Of a DNA stretch of 64,000 nt, positions 52,658 to 62,400 are shown piece after piece. The notes under the pieces are model-generated. The model did no database searches, was not told the DNA's origin, and worked only from the letters and a program-made list of their open reading frames with translations. Position 1 is the stretch's first letter. Each line of letters begins with the position of its first letter. The stretch spans positions 3,906,001-3,970,000 of the forward strand of contig AP019416.1 of assembly GCA_004295565.1 (NCBI GenBank). Direction: 5' to 3'. This DNA comes from Vreelandella olivaria. GTDB lineage: Bacteria; Pseudomonadota; Gammaproteobacteria; Pseudomonadales; Halomonadaceae. Both the position numbers and the translations under genes were made by a program.

Positions 52658-53044
52658 ATGACTCCCGAGCCTACGAAAGAACACTCTGCCCCCTCGTCAA
52701 GTGGGCTGTCGACGACTGCGAACGTTCAGCGTAGCCTTCGTCAATGCTTATCAATTGCCGCTGAACTGCTCTACGACAACGGCCATGTCCTTGAAACCAT
52801 TACCTTACCGCAGCGCGGTTTAGCCCACCGTGAATTGCTCACACTGTGTGCCGCAACACCCACCTGGGCAACCTGCCAAAAGGTAATGGAAGCCAGTGAA
52901 GCCGCCACTTTCAATGAGTATGGTCGCTTTGTGTTGACTCGCCTTGGCCGCGACATAATGTTTGATATGTTTGGCCAGGGGCGGCCGATTGCGCTTAACG
53001 TCTTCTGCTGCCAAACACTGCTGATCAGAAGAGCCTGTCCATGA
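52658..53044 (+). CDS. Orphan cytoplasmic protein of unknown function
   Basis: A 128-residue protein on the plus strand, starting at ATG 52658 with GGAG 9 bases upstream. The first 25 residues are Ser/Thr-rich and disordered. The rest is a compact helical domain (CLSIAAELLYDNGHVLETIT, RELLTLCAATPTWATCQKVM, FNEYGRFVLTRLGRDIMFDM). It has its own strong sigma-70 promoter and a terminator, so it is a single-gene unit. The helical domain's even spacing and five Cys might hint at a DNA-binding or regulatory protein, but I recognise no family. Confidence 0.7.
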   Translation: MTPEPTKEHSAPSSSGLSTTANVQRSLRQCLSIAAELLYDNGHVLETITLPQRGLAHRELLTLCAATPTWATCQKVMEASEAATFNEYGRFVLTRLGRDIMFDMFGQGRPIALNVFCCQTLLIRRACP

Positions 53045-53050
53045 GGCCTA

Positions 53051-53089
53051 AAAAAACCGCCCAAAAGCAAACGCTTCGGGCGGTTTTTT
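53051..53089 (+). terminator. Terminator after the orphan gene
   Basis: AAAAAACCGCCC pairs with GGGCGGTTTTTT, with a further AGC/GCT pairing inside, 6 bases after the stop. Strong T-tracts on both strands mean it could also end transcripts from the minus strand. Confidence 0.9.
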
Positions 53090-53142
53090 TGCGCGAGCTT
53101 ATTTTCTAAAGCCTAGCTTTATAGGGTCTAGCTCTATATCAC

Positions 53143-53217
53143 TTAGCGCAGGCCGAGCATCGAAAGAATGAACAGCACAACCACGATAAGACCAATAATG
53201 TAGATAATATTACGCAT
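53143..53217 (-). CDS. 24-residue single-helix membrane peptide
   Basis: The frame reads MRNIIYIIGLIVVVLFILSM and ends LGLR. AAGGAG lies 6 bases before the ATG at 53217. The whole protein is one membrane helix with charged ends. Very similar mini-proteins occur in many Pseudomonas and Halomonas genomes from my memory of such annotations, always as hypothetical proteins. It is close to a strong bidirectional terminator and has no operon partner. Function unknown. Confidence 0.6.
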   Translation of the reverse strand: MRNIIYIIGLIVVVLFILSMLGLR

Positions 53218-53416
53218 AGGGCACTCCTTGCTTATTGCGTTTTAGAGAAATCAAAGGCTTGCTTACCCATGAGCCAACACCCACATCCTAGCAGGCTTTT
53301 TCTGCTTTTGCGTAATGTCGTGGCATTTCTCTGTTAGAACGTGGCGGTGCTTGTATTGTGGAACCTCTGCTACTTCTAAACCTCGAACCTTTGCCACTTA
53401 TACCGAAGGTTTTGCG

Positions 53417-54441
53417 ATGCGCGCTACTGCTTTGCTTGTTTCGTTTGCTGTTACTTCGTTGTTACCCACCGCCTATGCCGCAGCGAATGAACCTTCTGCA
53501 GATGCACTCCAGGCGCTAGACCGGCAAACCCGCCAACTAGACCGCGTACACAGCGTGGTGGTGGCCTACGATGGTGAGATTATCCATGAGTTGCACCAGG
53601 GTGGGCCGGGGTGGCCTCGCCTGCCAACATTAAGTCGCTGTCCAAAACCGTGCTGGCTGCCATTACGGGTGCGGCGATTGAAGCGGGTATCATTGAATCC
53701 GCTGAGCAACCTATGGTGGCGCTATTTGGCGATCATCTGCCGAGCGGCATCGACCCGCGTGTTAATGAAATCACCGTCGCCCATCTACTCGCCCAGCAGG
53801 CAGGGCTAGAACGGACGTCAGGCGGCAATTACAGCGCCTGGGTCGCCAGCGCTAACTGGGTGAATGATGCCATTACCCGCCCTTTTGTGGATGAACCCGG
53901 CGGGCGGATGCTCTACTCCACCGGCACAAGCCACTTGCTTTCCGCTGCGCTCACCCACGCCAGCGGCGAGTCGACCCATGCCCTTGCCCAGCGCCTATTG
54001 GGAGATCCGCTTAATATCACCATTCGCCCCTGGCTACGCGACCCGCAAGGGATCTACTTTGGCGGCAATGATATGCAGCTCTCGCCACGAGCACTGATAG
54101 AGGTGGGCGAGCTGTATCGGAATGATGGCATCGTGTTTAATGAGGCAGGAGACGAACAGCGCGTTCTGCCGGAGGGCTGGGTAGAAGAATCATGGCAGCC
54201 GCGCGGCACATCACGCTGGACTGGCGACGGATACGGCTACGGTTGGTTTATTACCCAGTTGGCGGGCGAAGATGTGTACTACGGGCGCGGATACGGCGGC
54301 CAGGCGCTGTTCGTTATTCCCGAGCGAGAGATGACCGTGGTGATCACTTCAGACCCTACCCCACCCTCGCCGGGCGGACAGTTCCAGCAGCAGTTAAATA
54401 GGCTGGTGGAACGTTTGTTAATAGAGAACAGTGAGCAGTGA
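53417..54441 (+). CDS. Secreted serine hydrolase, class C beta-lactamase fold, one frameshift
   Basis: A signal peptide (MRATALLVSFAVTSLLPTAY) is followed by a PBP/class C beta-lactamase-like domain. An indel near 53610 splits it. The catalytic SxxK motif is SLSK in NIKSLSKTVLAAITGAA. The usual second motif Y-x-N appears as YST in GGRMLYSTGTSHLLSA, and the third as GRGYGGQ. Missing the Asn suggests an esterase or peptidase rather than a true beta-lactamase. The length is about 341 residues. It is single on the plus strand between two minus-strand genes, with no partner genes. Confidence 0.82.
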
Positions 54442-54473
54442 GCAGCACGGGCAGTTCGCAGGTGCGCTAACGC

Positions 54474-55033
54474 TTACTCACCTTTATGGCCAAGACTCAT
54501 CAAATAGAGCGCGGCTGCCAGCGCCAGCACTGAAAGCGCTAAATAGATGGCTTCCAGGGGCGTGGCAAAGCGGATATCTACCACGGCGCGGAAAAATTCG
54601 ATAATTACCGCCAAAATCACTACCCGGGCGATCTTGTCTTTCAGTTGGTCTAACGAGGCGACATTAAAGGGGTGACGTAGGGTACTCGCTTCGGCCTGGT
54701 CTATGCGGGAGACAAACAGCCTATATACGCCTAGTCCGAAAATCAGCAATACAATAGCAATCAGGTAGATATCCACCGCAATAATGATATCGGGCACTAG
54801 GCTGTCGTGAATGTCCTGGGTGCCCCCAATAGGTAGTAACTCATTACGTTGGCGACCACCTTGAAAATATCAACGGTGCCGACGATAAACAGCATTAGCG
54901 ATCCCAATAGGCTGGGCACGACCGCGAGCATCACCAAAAAGCGTGAGTTCCATAACGCCGTCTCAATGCGCCGCTCCCAATCATTCTGGCTCTCTGGGGG
55001 CTTAGGCGGCGGCGTTGAAACCGGATCAGTCAT
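54474..55033 (-). CDS. yqhA: YqhA/UPF0114-family membrane protein, one frameshift
   Basis: ATG 55033 has AAGGAG upstream. The first frame gives WERRIETALWNSRFLVMLAV and GSLMLFIVGTVDIFKVVANV; after an indel near 54800 the second gives AVDIYLIAIVLLIFGLGVYR, FVSRIDQAEAS and LKDKIARVVILAVIIEFFRA. Three to four membrane helices and the Y-x-L-F-V-S-x-I-D segment are typical of UPF0114. The length is about 186 residues. Function unknown; it may link to ion or stress homeostasis. Confidence 0.85.
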
Positions 55034-55049
55034 GGTAATACTCCTTTTG

Positions 55050-55643
55050 TCATATCAGACTCATCGTGATGAAGGTGCAAGTGGCGCCGAATAGCGCAAA
55101 CCCCAGTAACAGCGCAATGCCATCGCGGGCTACCAGGCCTAGCCCCAGTAGCGTCAGCGCCAGCCCCGCACCGTTGGCCGAAAAGGGAATAAACTCCATC
55201 GGCGGCATTGCCAGCGCGATCAATAAACAAACGACGGCAGTCACACGGATACCGATATAGCCCGTCAGCCATGGTAAGCGCACCCGCAATAGTCCATCAA
55301 TCAAGCGGGCTGGCTTTTTCATCACCTGGATGGCTTTATCGAACTTTTGCCGGGAAAGCGAGCGCTTAAGTAACCAACGTGGCAACCAGAATGCTTCACT
55401 TCCTGCCAGCAGTTGCACAGAAACCAGCAGTACCAGTGCAGCCATCAACGTCGGCATGCCGGGTATATCACCAATGATGGGAGCGAGCGTAATTAGCCCA
55501 GCGACCAACAGCAGCGGCCCAAACGATCGCCTACCCACGGCATGAACCACATCGTCAACGCTAACTCGAGAAGCCTCCTGCTCCATTTGCTCTATCGAGC
55601 TGATTAGATCCATTAAATTCGAGTCTTCGTTGCGATTATGCAT
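55050..55643 (-). CDS. exoD: ExoD-family membrane protein
   Basis: This is an intact 197-residue protein with four or five membrane helices and the ExoD consensus: SVDDVVHAVGRRSFGPLLLV near residue 30 and PIIGDIPGMPTLMAALVLLV. ExoD was found in Sinorhizobium as affecting exopolysaccharide and alkaline tolerance; its molecular role is not known. It overlaps terB by 8 bases. Alternative start at 55613. Confidence 0.88.
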   Translation of the reverse strand: MHNRNEDSNLMDLISSIEQMEQEASRVSVDDVVHAVGRRSFGPLLLVAGLITLAPIIGDIPGMPTLMAALVLLVSVQLLAGSEAFWLPRWLLKRSLSRQKFDKAIQVMKKPARLIDGLLRVRLPWLTGYIGIRVTAVVCLLIALAMPPMEFIPFSANGAGLALTLLGLGLVARDGIALLLGFALFGATCTFITMSLI

Positions 55644-56100
55644 CGTGGTTATTGCGCTCCTCTACCTGCAGTTTGGTACGGATAAAATCGCTGTGGCTAA
55701 CGTAAAGCAAGTCCGCCAAGCGGCGAATTCGATGCTCCTCCAGGGGGTCGACATTGCCATCGGCCCAGGCCAGTTGCCACATCTGTGCGACCAATTCACA
55801 ACGCTGGCTGTAATCGTAGTGCTCTTTTATCAGGCTCACGAACTGGTAGTGATCGACAGCTTCATCCACTTCTGCCTGAGCAAGCGACATTAGCTCTTCC
55901 ACATCGCTTTCGCTTAACCGATAGCGCTCAGTAAGCATAATACGCAGGGCAGCAAGCTCTTCTTCGCTGGTGTCGTAGTCGGCGCGGATGATTTCACATA
56001 GCAGTGCGGCGGTAGCGAGCTCCAGGGTCAGCGCTTGGTTTTCACGCTGCTCAGGGTGCGCCAGCGTGCGCTGGAAGAAATCAGTAATGGCATTCAGCAT
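55636..56100 (-). CDS. TerB-family (DjlA-type) helical protein
   Basis: This is an intact 154-residue acidic helical protein with a TerB domain: LELATAALLCEIIRADYDTS, EELAALRIMLTERYRLSES and LWQLAWADGNVDPLEEHRIR in a two-fold metal-binding repeat. Many such proteins are single-domain relatives of tellurite-resistance TerB with unknown function. The gene is coupled to exoD, and neither has ter operon partners here. Confidence 0.85.
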   Translation of the reverse strand: MLNAITDFFQRTLAHPEQRENQALTLELATAALLCEIIRADYDTSEEELAALRIMLTERYRLSESDVEELMSLAQAEVDEAVDHYQFVSLIKEHYDYSQRCELVAQMWQLAWADGNVDPLEEHRIRRLADLLYVSHSDFIRTKLQVEERNNHDA

Positions 56101-56136
56101 AGGGGGCTCCTAGGTAGCTACAGCGTCGTCCTTACC

Positions 56137-57140
56137 TCAATCCTTCTTGGTAAGCTGCTCTCTCAGCTGCTTGGGCACTTGCTTGATAATCAGGCGATCC
56201 TGGGCGGCGTCGTACTCGATGCTTGAGCCCAGCAGGTGGGAGTCGAAGCTGATGGAGACGCCTCCGGCACGCCCGGTGAAACGGCGGAACTGGCTTAAGG
56301 TGCGTTTATCGGGGGGATCTCCGGCGAGAGCCCGTAATCGGCGTTGCGTATATGCTCGTAAAACGCCTTGGGTTGCTGTTCGTCCACCAGCCCGGACAGC
56401 TCTTCCAGGGTCATCGGCTCGCCGCGGCGCAGCTGCTCATTGGCGTAATCCACCAGCGTATCGGTTTTTTCACGGCTGACTTCGTCGTCATAATCCTCTT
56501 TCTCGACGTAGTCGCTAAACGCTTTGAGCAGCGTACGGGTTTCCGCCGGGGCATCGACACCCTCTTCCATCCCCAGCAGCGCGACCAAGCCCTCGGCGAG
56601 TTTCTTACCGCCACGATCTTTTAAGAACGACACATACTGCGCATTGGGCGCATCGCTCTGCCACTGAGTGAGGTTAATGCGCGCCGCCAGAGTGAGCTGG
56701 CTTGTATTGAGCTGGGCAGCGGGCACCGCGTGGTGATCATCATTAATGCCAACCCCTTCCCGCTGGTGCACCAAAGCCATCAGCAGGGTTTCAGTATCGC
56801 CCTGGCGCTGGTGGCTAAACACTAAGTAACCACTTACCGACAGCTGCTCTTGAAGCTGCTTGGCAAGCCGCTCAGCTAAGTCTACTGACAACTCAGCAAA
56901 GCTTTTATTGTCCGCCAGATAATCACGCAGCCACATAGCCAGCGGCCCGGCCTGATCGCCCTCTTCAGCAAAGCGCCCCCAGCCTTTGGGCTTGGTGTTG
57001 TAGGTGTCGTTAAGCGCACCCACCAGGCTCGCCATTACCGTGTCATCACTGGGCGAAGGGGCAGGTGCGGCGGTCAGCGTCAATCGCTCACCGTCAAGGG
57101 TCGGGTCTAGGCGGTGCACAATACTTTGCAGTAGCGGCAT
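56137..57140 (-). CDS. yejK: YejK (NdpA) nucleoid-associated protein, one frameshift
   Basis: YejK binds DNA and the nucleoid in gammaproteobacteria. Landmarks are [39 protein letters not shown] and [20 protein letters not shown]. An indel in a GGGG run at about 56316 hides the end, which repaired reads [20 protein letters not shown] and [19 protein letters not shown], stopping at 56137. The reconstructed length of about 335 residues fits the family. Confidence 0.92.
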
Positions 57141-57206
57141 AAGGGTTTACTAGCGCTCCATAGTGAAGAGTGAGGGGTGAAGGGTGAATCGCGAGCTGGA
57201 TGGCAA

Positions 57207-57966
57207 TCAGGGTTTGAGGCGATAACCGGTACGGAAAATCCAGCCGATAGTACCCAGGCAAGCAACTAGAAATAGTGCAATCATGCCGACACTCGCCGCT
57301 AGGCTAACGTCGCTGATACCGTAAAAGCTCCAGCGAAAGCCGCTTACCAGATACACCACCGGGTTGGCCAGGGTAATGGTTTGCCAGAACGGCGGCAGCA
57401 TATCGATAGAGTAGAAGCTGCCCCCAGAAAGGTCAGCGGGGTAATCACCAGCAGCGGCACCAGCTGCAGCCGGTCGAAGCCATCGGCCCAAATGCCGATA
57501 ATAAAGCCGAGCAGGCTAAAGGTGACAGCCGTTAGCACCAGAAAGAACAGCATCCAAAACGGGTGGGCGATCTCCAGCGGTACAAACAAGCCCGAGTTTG
57601 CCAGAATAATCAGCCCCAGCAGAATCGATTTCGAGGCCGCTGCGCCTACATAGCCAATCACAATCTCTAAATGCGAGATAGGCGCCGAAAGCAGCTCATA
57701 AATACTGCCGGAAAACTTGGGAAAAAGATGCCGAAAGAGGCGTTTGAGACGCTCTGGGTCAACAGCATCAACATAATCAGCCCCGGTACAATAAAGGCGC
57801 CGTAGCTGACACCGTTGACCTCACTGATGCGTGAGCCAATCGCGGCACCAAACACCACAAAGTAGAGCGATGTCGAGATCACCGGCGAGACAATGCTTTG
57901 CAGTAGCGTGCGTCGCGTACGGGCCATTTCCGCCATATAGATAGCGCGAACAGGGTGAAGGTTCAT
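57207..57966 (-). CDS. ABC-2 type exporter permease (YadH-like), frameshifted
   Basis: A membrane permease with six helices. ATG 57966 gives [20 protein letters not shown] and [14 protein letters not shown]. After an indel near 57715, [20 protein letters not shown]. After another near 57425, [20 protein letters not shown] and [15 protein letters not shown]. The last block is the ABC-2 signature. The reconstructed length of about 253 residues matches YadH. It overlaps the ATPase gene by 4 bases. Confidence 0.9.
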
Positions 57967-58903
57967 GCACGCTCCTTTGGGTTAACCAGGTCGACAAAAA
58001 TATCTTCAAGCGAACTCTGCCGGGTATTCAGATCTTTAAACGTAATGCCTTCCCGCTCCAAGGCCGTTAACAGTTCTGAAATCGCGTGGCCGTCCTCTTC
58101 CTGGCTGCCGTCGTAGGTATAAATCAATTCATACCCTTCCGCCGCAAGGCTCAGCTCAAAGCGCTGCAGCGTGGCGGGCAAATCGGTTAGCGGGCTGTGC
58201 AGGTTGAGCGTTAGCTGCTTGCTGCCCAACTTGCTCATTAACGCAGCCTTCTCTTCCACCAACACCAGCTCACCGCGATTGATAACGCCGATACGGTCGG
58301 CCATCTCTTCGGCTTCTTCGATGTAGTGGGTAGTTAGAATAATGGTCACGCCGTTATCACGCAGTTGCCGCACGACCTCCCACATCTCGCGGCGCAGCTC
58401 TACATCCACCCCGGCAGTGGGTTCATCGAGAAACAGTATGCGTGGCTCATGGGAGAGCGCTTTGGCGATCAGCACGCGACGCTTCATGCCACCTGAGAGC
58501 GTCATCAAGCGGTTGTTACGCTTATCCCATAACGTTAGCGACTTGAGCACTTTTTCGATATGCGCTGGGTTAGGGCTTTGCCAAACAAGCCGCGGCTGAA
58601 ACTGACGGTATTCCAGACCGTTTCAAACGCTTCATTGGTGAGCTCTTGAGGCACTAAACCAATAAGCTCCCGAGCCTGGCGGTAGTGGGTAATATTATCG
58701 AACCCGTCTACCAGCACATGGCCTGCGGTTGGATTGACCAAACCGCACACCACGCTGATCAACGTGGTCTTGCCTGCCCCGTTGGGGCCAAGTAGAGCAA
58801 AGATCTCGCCGCGCTGAATCGTTAAATCAATATGAGTTAACGCCTGAAAGCCACCTTCGTAGGTTTTATTCAGGCCGTTAATGGCAATAATTGGGTCGTT
58901 CAA
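57963..58903 (-). CDS. ABC exporter ATPase (YadG-like), one frameshift
   Basis: The ATPase partner of the YadH-like permease. It has Walker [20 protein letters not shown], then after an indel near 58540 the signature [15 protein letters not shown], Walker [21 protein letters not shown] and the switch His in ILTTHY. The C-terminal DUF4162-like part ends NPKERA. The reconstructed length is about 313 residues. The substrate is unknown; YadGH-type pumps are often called drug or lipid exporters without proof. Confidence 0.93.
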
Positions 58904-58998
58904 GGCGTACTCCTCACGCCGCGACTCAATAGTTTAAACACTATGGTCGCGGCGCTTGACGGCCTTTTAGGCAGAATTAAGAGCGGTTGGTGGAAAAG

Positions 58999-59277
58999 TT
59001 AAGAGCGTTCGGTAATTTCCAGCAGGTGGTAACCAAACTGGGTTTTTACCGGGCCGTGGACTTGGCCTACTTCGTCATTGAAGACGACTTTGTCGAACTC
59101 AGGCACCATTTGGCCGGGGCCAAAGCTACCCAGGTCGCCACCTTGACGGCTCGATGGGCAACTGGAGTGCTCTTTAGCGACTTCGGCAAAGTCGCGGCCG
59201 TTTTGGATCTCTTCTTTCAGTGCAAGGCACTGCTCTTCACTGCTGACCAAAATGTGGCGGGCGCTGGCGCGTGTCAT
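58999..59277 (-). CDS. ppiC: PpiC-type parvulin peptidyl-prolyl isomerase
   Basis: This is an intact 92-residue single parvulin domain with no signal peptide, so cytoplasmic. ATG 59277 (MTRASARHILVSSEEQCLAL) has AGGAG upstream; a start at 59334 would only add a leader. Landmarks are FAEVAKEHSSCPSSRQGGDL and GPGQMVPEFDKVVFNDEVGQ, and HGPVKTQFGYHLLEI at the end. It matches E. coli PpiC in size and layout. Confidence 0.94.
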   Translation of the reverse strand: MTRASARHILVSSEEQCLALKEEIQNGRDFAEVAKEHSSCPSSRQGGDLGSFGPGQMVPEFDKVVFNDEVGQVHGPVKTQFGYHLLEITERS

Positions 59278-59355
59278 AAATTTCTCCTGACTGAGTTTGA
59301 TGTTCTTTCTGTAATGTTCTTTCTGGGGTGTCACTTTTAAAAGGGCAATAGTTTA

Positions 59356-60497
59356 TCACGGCTTGCCGAGAGCACCGCTATCGCGCAACGCTTCACCTAC
59401 GCGAGTCAAGGCTCGTTCGTGGGCACTCACCGCCAAAGGGCCGCGAGTACAGCTGACAATCACCCACGACCCTTGTGTTGCACTATCGGCATTATCACGC
59501 TCGGCAATCCCCGCATCGCAACTACGCCGCTGCTGAGTACCGGTTTTATGGGCAAAGCTTATGCTGCTTCCAAGACCCGCTTTAAGACGCTGTTTGCCCG
59601 AACTGGTTCGCTCCATTACATCCAAAGTGTCTGCCGCTGCTCGGCATCTAAATCCTCCATGGCACGTCCTTGTTGGACAGGCCGCAAGCTAGCCAGCAGA
59701 TCACCGTAAGCTCTTAGCGTACCTACATTCTCACCGGTGGCTTCGTAAGCATCGAAAGCGTGGTCATAGTCCGGCTGAGTAAAGGTATTCACGTTGACAC
59801 CCAGGGCGCGGGCTAGCGCCTGCCCGCGCTGGCTGACCGGATGCTGGCGCAGGGCGATAAAATCCATTCCGCCCAGTGCGCGGGCATCCGGGTGCAGCTC
59901 GCCGTAAACCCCCTGGCGCACGCCGACCAATTTAGAGATAGGGCCAATGTCATCGGGGTTGCCCCCACTTGCCGCGATCATGGTTCGGGCGCGTTGATTG
60001 ACCGCTTCCAGTCCCACACGGTCAATCAACATATCGGTAGCGGTGTTATCACTGACGGTAATCATCTGCTCCATTAGGTAACGAATGGAGATTGGCGTAC
60101 CGGGATCGTGCCAATTGGTGGGGCTTGCGCCATCAACAAAATCGCTTTGAGCAAGCGTCAGCCGTTCGTCCAGTGTTAAGGTGCCCGCTTGACGTTCAGC
60201 GAGCACCTGGGCTGCCACCGGTATTTTAATCAGGGAGGCTAAGTACCAAGGGTCGTCGGCGCGCCAGGAGTAGGCCTCGCCACTGGCAAGGTTTTGCACA
60301 TAAACGCCCAATTCGCCCTCAAAGACACCTTCGATAGCCTGTAGACGCGCGGTTAAATCGCCTTGCCACGTACTCTGCTTATCTACTTCGTAGTACCAAT
60401 GTGTAGCGTACTCGCTGGTCGCGTAACTCTCTGGGTGGACAGGCAGCGCTATTAACAGTGCCAAGGCAACCACTCCGCGTTGAATCCAGTGTCGCAA
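59356..60497 (-). CDS. Class A beta-lactamase-like serine hydrolase, one frameshift
   Basis: A signal peptide (VVALALLIALPVHPESYA) leads to a class A-type fold. The active-site SxxK is SLIK in WYLASLIKIPVAAQVL. The SDN loop is VSDNTATDMLIDRVGL. After an indel near 59620 comes KTG in FAHKTGTQQRRSCDAGI. All three motifs of a catalytic serine beta-lactamase are present. The protein is about 380 residues, some 90 more than a typical class A enzyme, mainly before and between the motifs. Whether it hydrolyses beta-lactams or acts on peptidoglycan cannot be told here. Confidence 0.82.
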
Positions 60498-60526
60498 ATC
60501 GTAAGCTCCCGAAATATAAGTGGTGA

Positions 60527-61633
60527 TTAGCGGTGTCTAGCCATCCAGCGAGTCAACCAGATCCACCCCGCGGCGCCAAGTATCAACAACCCGCCCACAC
60601 CCAGCGCCTGTGGATAGGTATACATTCCCTCGCCTTCCCACAGAAAGCGCAGCACTAAAAGATCATCACAATATGGAAAATAAACGCCATAAGCGCATTT
60701 GAGCCGACAATCGTCAGCGGCAAAGTGCCTTCGCTGCCTTGGCGCCACCAGCAAGCGCGAGAGCCAGTAGCACCAGCGCACCGCCCAGGCTAAACAGCAT
60801 AAATGCTAGCCCAGGCGGGTGTTTGCCTACATTTTTCGCCACCGCCAGCATGGCCGCGTGCACATCGCCACTGGCAAATGCCAACCCATAAAACCCAGCA
60901 ACCATCAGTGCACCTAAACCTAGCAGAATAAGCACCAAGCGCCGCCGCGAGGCCGGTTCAAAATAGCAGCGCAGCAGTGCTTCACCGATCAGCAACCCGA
61001 CGAGAATCATAGGGGCGCGGCTGATTTGCCCCAGGTGTAGTGGTCTTCATGGTCTACCAGCAGCGCTTTGAGAATGTCGTTACCACCAAATGTAAGGCTT
61101 TGAAGCCAAATGGTGAGCGCTGTTAATGCGCCGATGGTGGCGATTCGACTCCACAGCGGCGCCCGCGCCCATAGTGGCAAAACCAGCGGGATCCACAGCA
61201 GCGCAATGGCGTAGAAGCCTAAGATTTCAACCCAAATGGCAAAACGCCCGTAGAGCAGTGCATCGACGATCTCGCTGGGCGGATAGAACGGCAGCATTTC
61301 AATAACGAGCAGCGCTTTGTACCAGAACCACACTTCTACAGCGCGTAGCCACAATTTTAAACGGCGTTTAGGCCAATCGTCGCTTTGGGTATGAGAAAGA
61401 AACGCCACGGCCAGTGCGATACCAAACACCAGGATAAACAGCGACGAGGAGAATTTGGTCAGAAAATGGATCGGCACCATACCCCAATCGGGCACATTGC
61501 GAATACCCACCAACCCACTGACCGCGTGGCTTATAATCATTAGACCGATGGCCAGACCCCGGGCTAAATCTATCGCCTCTATGCGGCCTTCCGCCTTGGG
61601 CAGTTGGGGAACTTCCTTCCAATTCAGAGGCAT
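60527..61633 (-). CDS. Multi-pass membrane acyltransferase (DUF1624/HGSNAT-like), frameshifted
   Basis: A polytopic protein starting MPLNWKEVPQLPKAEGRIEA at ATG 61633. Its RIEAIDLARGLAIGLMIISH opening is typical of membrane acyltransferases (DUF1624, heparan-glucosaminide acetyltransferase and acyltransferase-3 relatives). About ten helices follow. Indels near 61012 and 60735 hide the end, which reads TLPLTIVGSNALMAFIFHIV and stops at 60527. Reconstructed length about 369 residues. The exact family and acceptor are uncertain. Confidence 0.6.
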
Positions 61634-61745
61634 CGAGACATCCTTGTGGGCACCGTAGGCATTGGTTAAGCATAAGGGTGCTTAACACTTTAGCGTGAAA
61701 TTATATCGTCCGCTTTGGTTGACAGTGTTAACGGCCACACACAAA

Positions 61746-61770
61746 GATGCCCCGCAGTTGGCGGGGCATC
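61746..61770 (-). terminator. Terminator-like hairpin after the acidic protein gene
   Basis: GATGCCCCGC pairs perfectly with GCGGGGCATC around an AGTTG loop, about 50 bases after the stop at 61820. The T-tract beyond it is weak. Confidence 0.7.
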
Positions 61771-61819
61771 CGTTGGCTCATCCTTGAGCCCGAGAAAAGT
61801 TATTCCTTAAAAGTTGCAA

Positions 61820-62116
61820 TTACCACCCAGAGTCATCCTCCTCTTCATCAGTGGTGGGGACTTCTTGCTCCTCTTCCTCTTCTTCGTAAGTGAATTCTTG
61901 CTCTTCCTCTTCGTACTCAGTACCTACATCCGAACCTTTGTCTTGCTCAGTGTCGTAGCTGTTGTAGGTGCCTTGCTCATCCTGCTGCGTTTCTTCTTGC
62001 GGGGCCGGTTCGTACTCGTCGCTGCTGTCCACTTGAGCAAACGCAAGTGGGCTGGCCATCAGGCCAAATGATACACCTAGGATGCCAAGTTTCTTGAGAG
62101 ATTCCGTCTTCATCAT
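61820..62116 (-). CDS. Small, extremely acidic secreted protein
   Basis: This is an intact 98-residue protein. AGGAG lies 7 bases before the ATG at 62116. A Sec signal peptide (KLGILGVSFGLMASPLAFAQ) is followed by 70 residues that are mostly Glu, Asp, Gln and Tyr, ending VPTTDEEEDDSGW. There is no Cys and no fold is predictable; the chain should be disordered. Such proteins can bind cations, and this level of acidity suits a halophile's periplasm. I recognise no family. It has its own terminator-like hairpin and stands alone. Confidence 0.8.
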   Translation of the reverse strand: MMKTESLKKLGILGVSFGLMASPLAFAQVDSSDEYEPAPQEETQQDEQGTYNSYDTEQDKGSDVGTEYEEEEQEFTYEEEEEEQEVPTTDEEEDDSGW

Positions 62117-62364
62117 GATACTGCTCCTATCAAACGTTGCTACTTAAACATCTGTGCGAGCATCGCACTGGTTTAACGTGTAAGAGCGTCAGGTCGTCCT
62201 ACCTGTGTCACTCTTACTTAACTCACTGCAGTGCCCGTGCCAGCCTGTGCCAATAGTTAATAAAAGTCATTGTTAAACAATTGCTTATATGTTTTAAACG
62301 CGCTCCAACTGTTTGATTTTATTAACAAAAACTAGGATTAAACTGTTTAAAATAGGCACATGCT

Positions 62365-62388
62365 CCCCGATGGATCAGGCCATCGGGG
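62365..62388 (-). terminator. Terminator after the sugar porter gene
   Basis: CCCCGATGG pairs with CCATCGGGG around a 6-base loop, 13 bases after the corrected stop at 62401, followed by a T-containing stretch. The 250 bases from here to 62117 hold no gene, only the leader of the acidic protein. Confidence 0.8.
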
Positions 62389-62400
62389 CAACATGGTGAC

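Noticed and set aside
53417-54441. Naming the plus-strand hydrolase an AmpC beta-lactamase
   Set aside because: The Y-x-N motif reads YST and the third motif is not K-T-G, so beta-lactam hydrolysis is doubtful.
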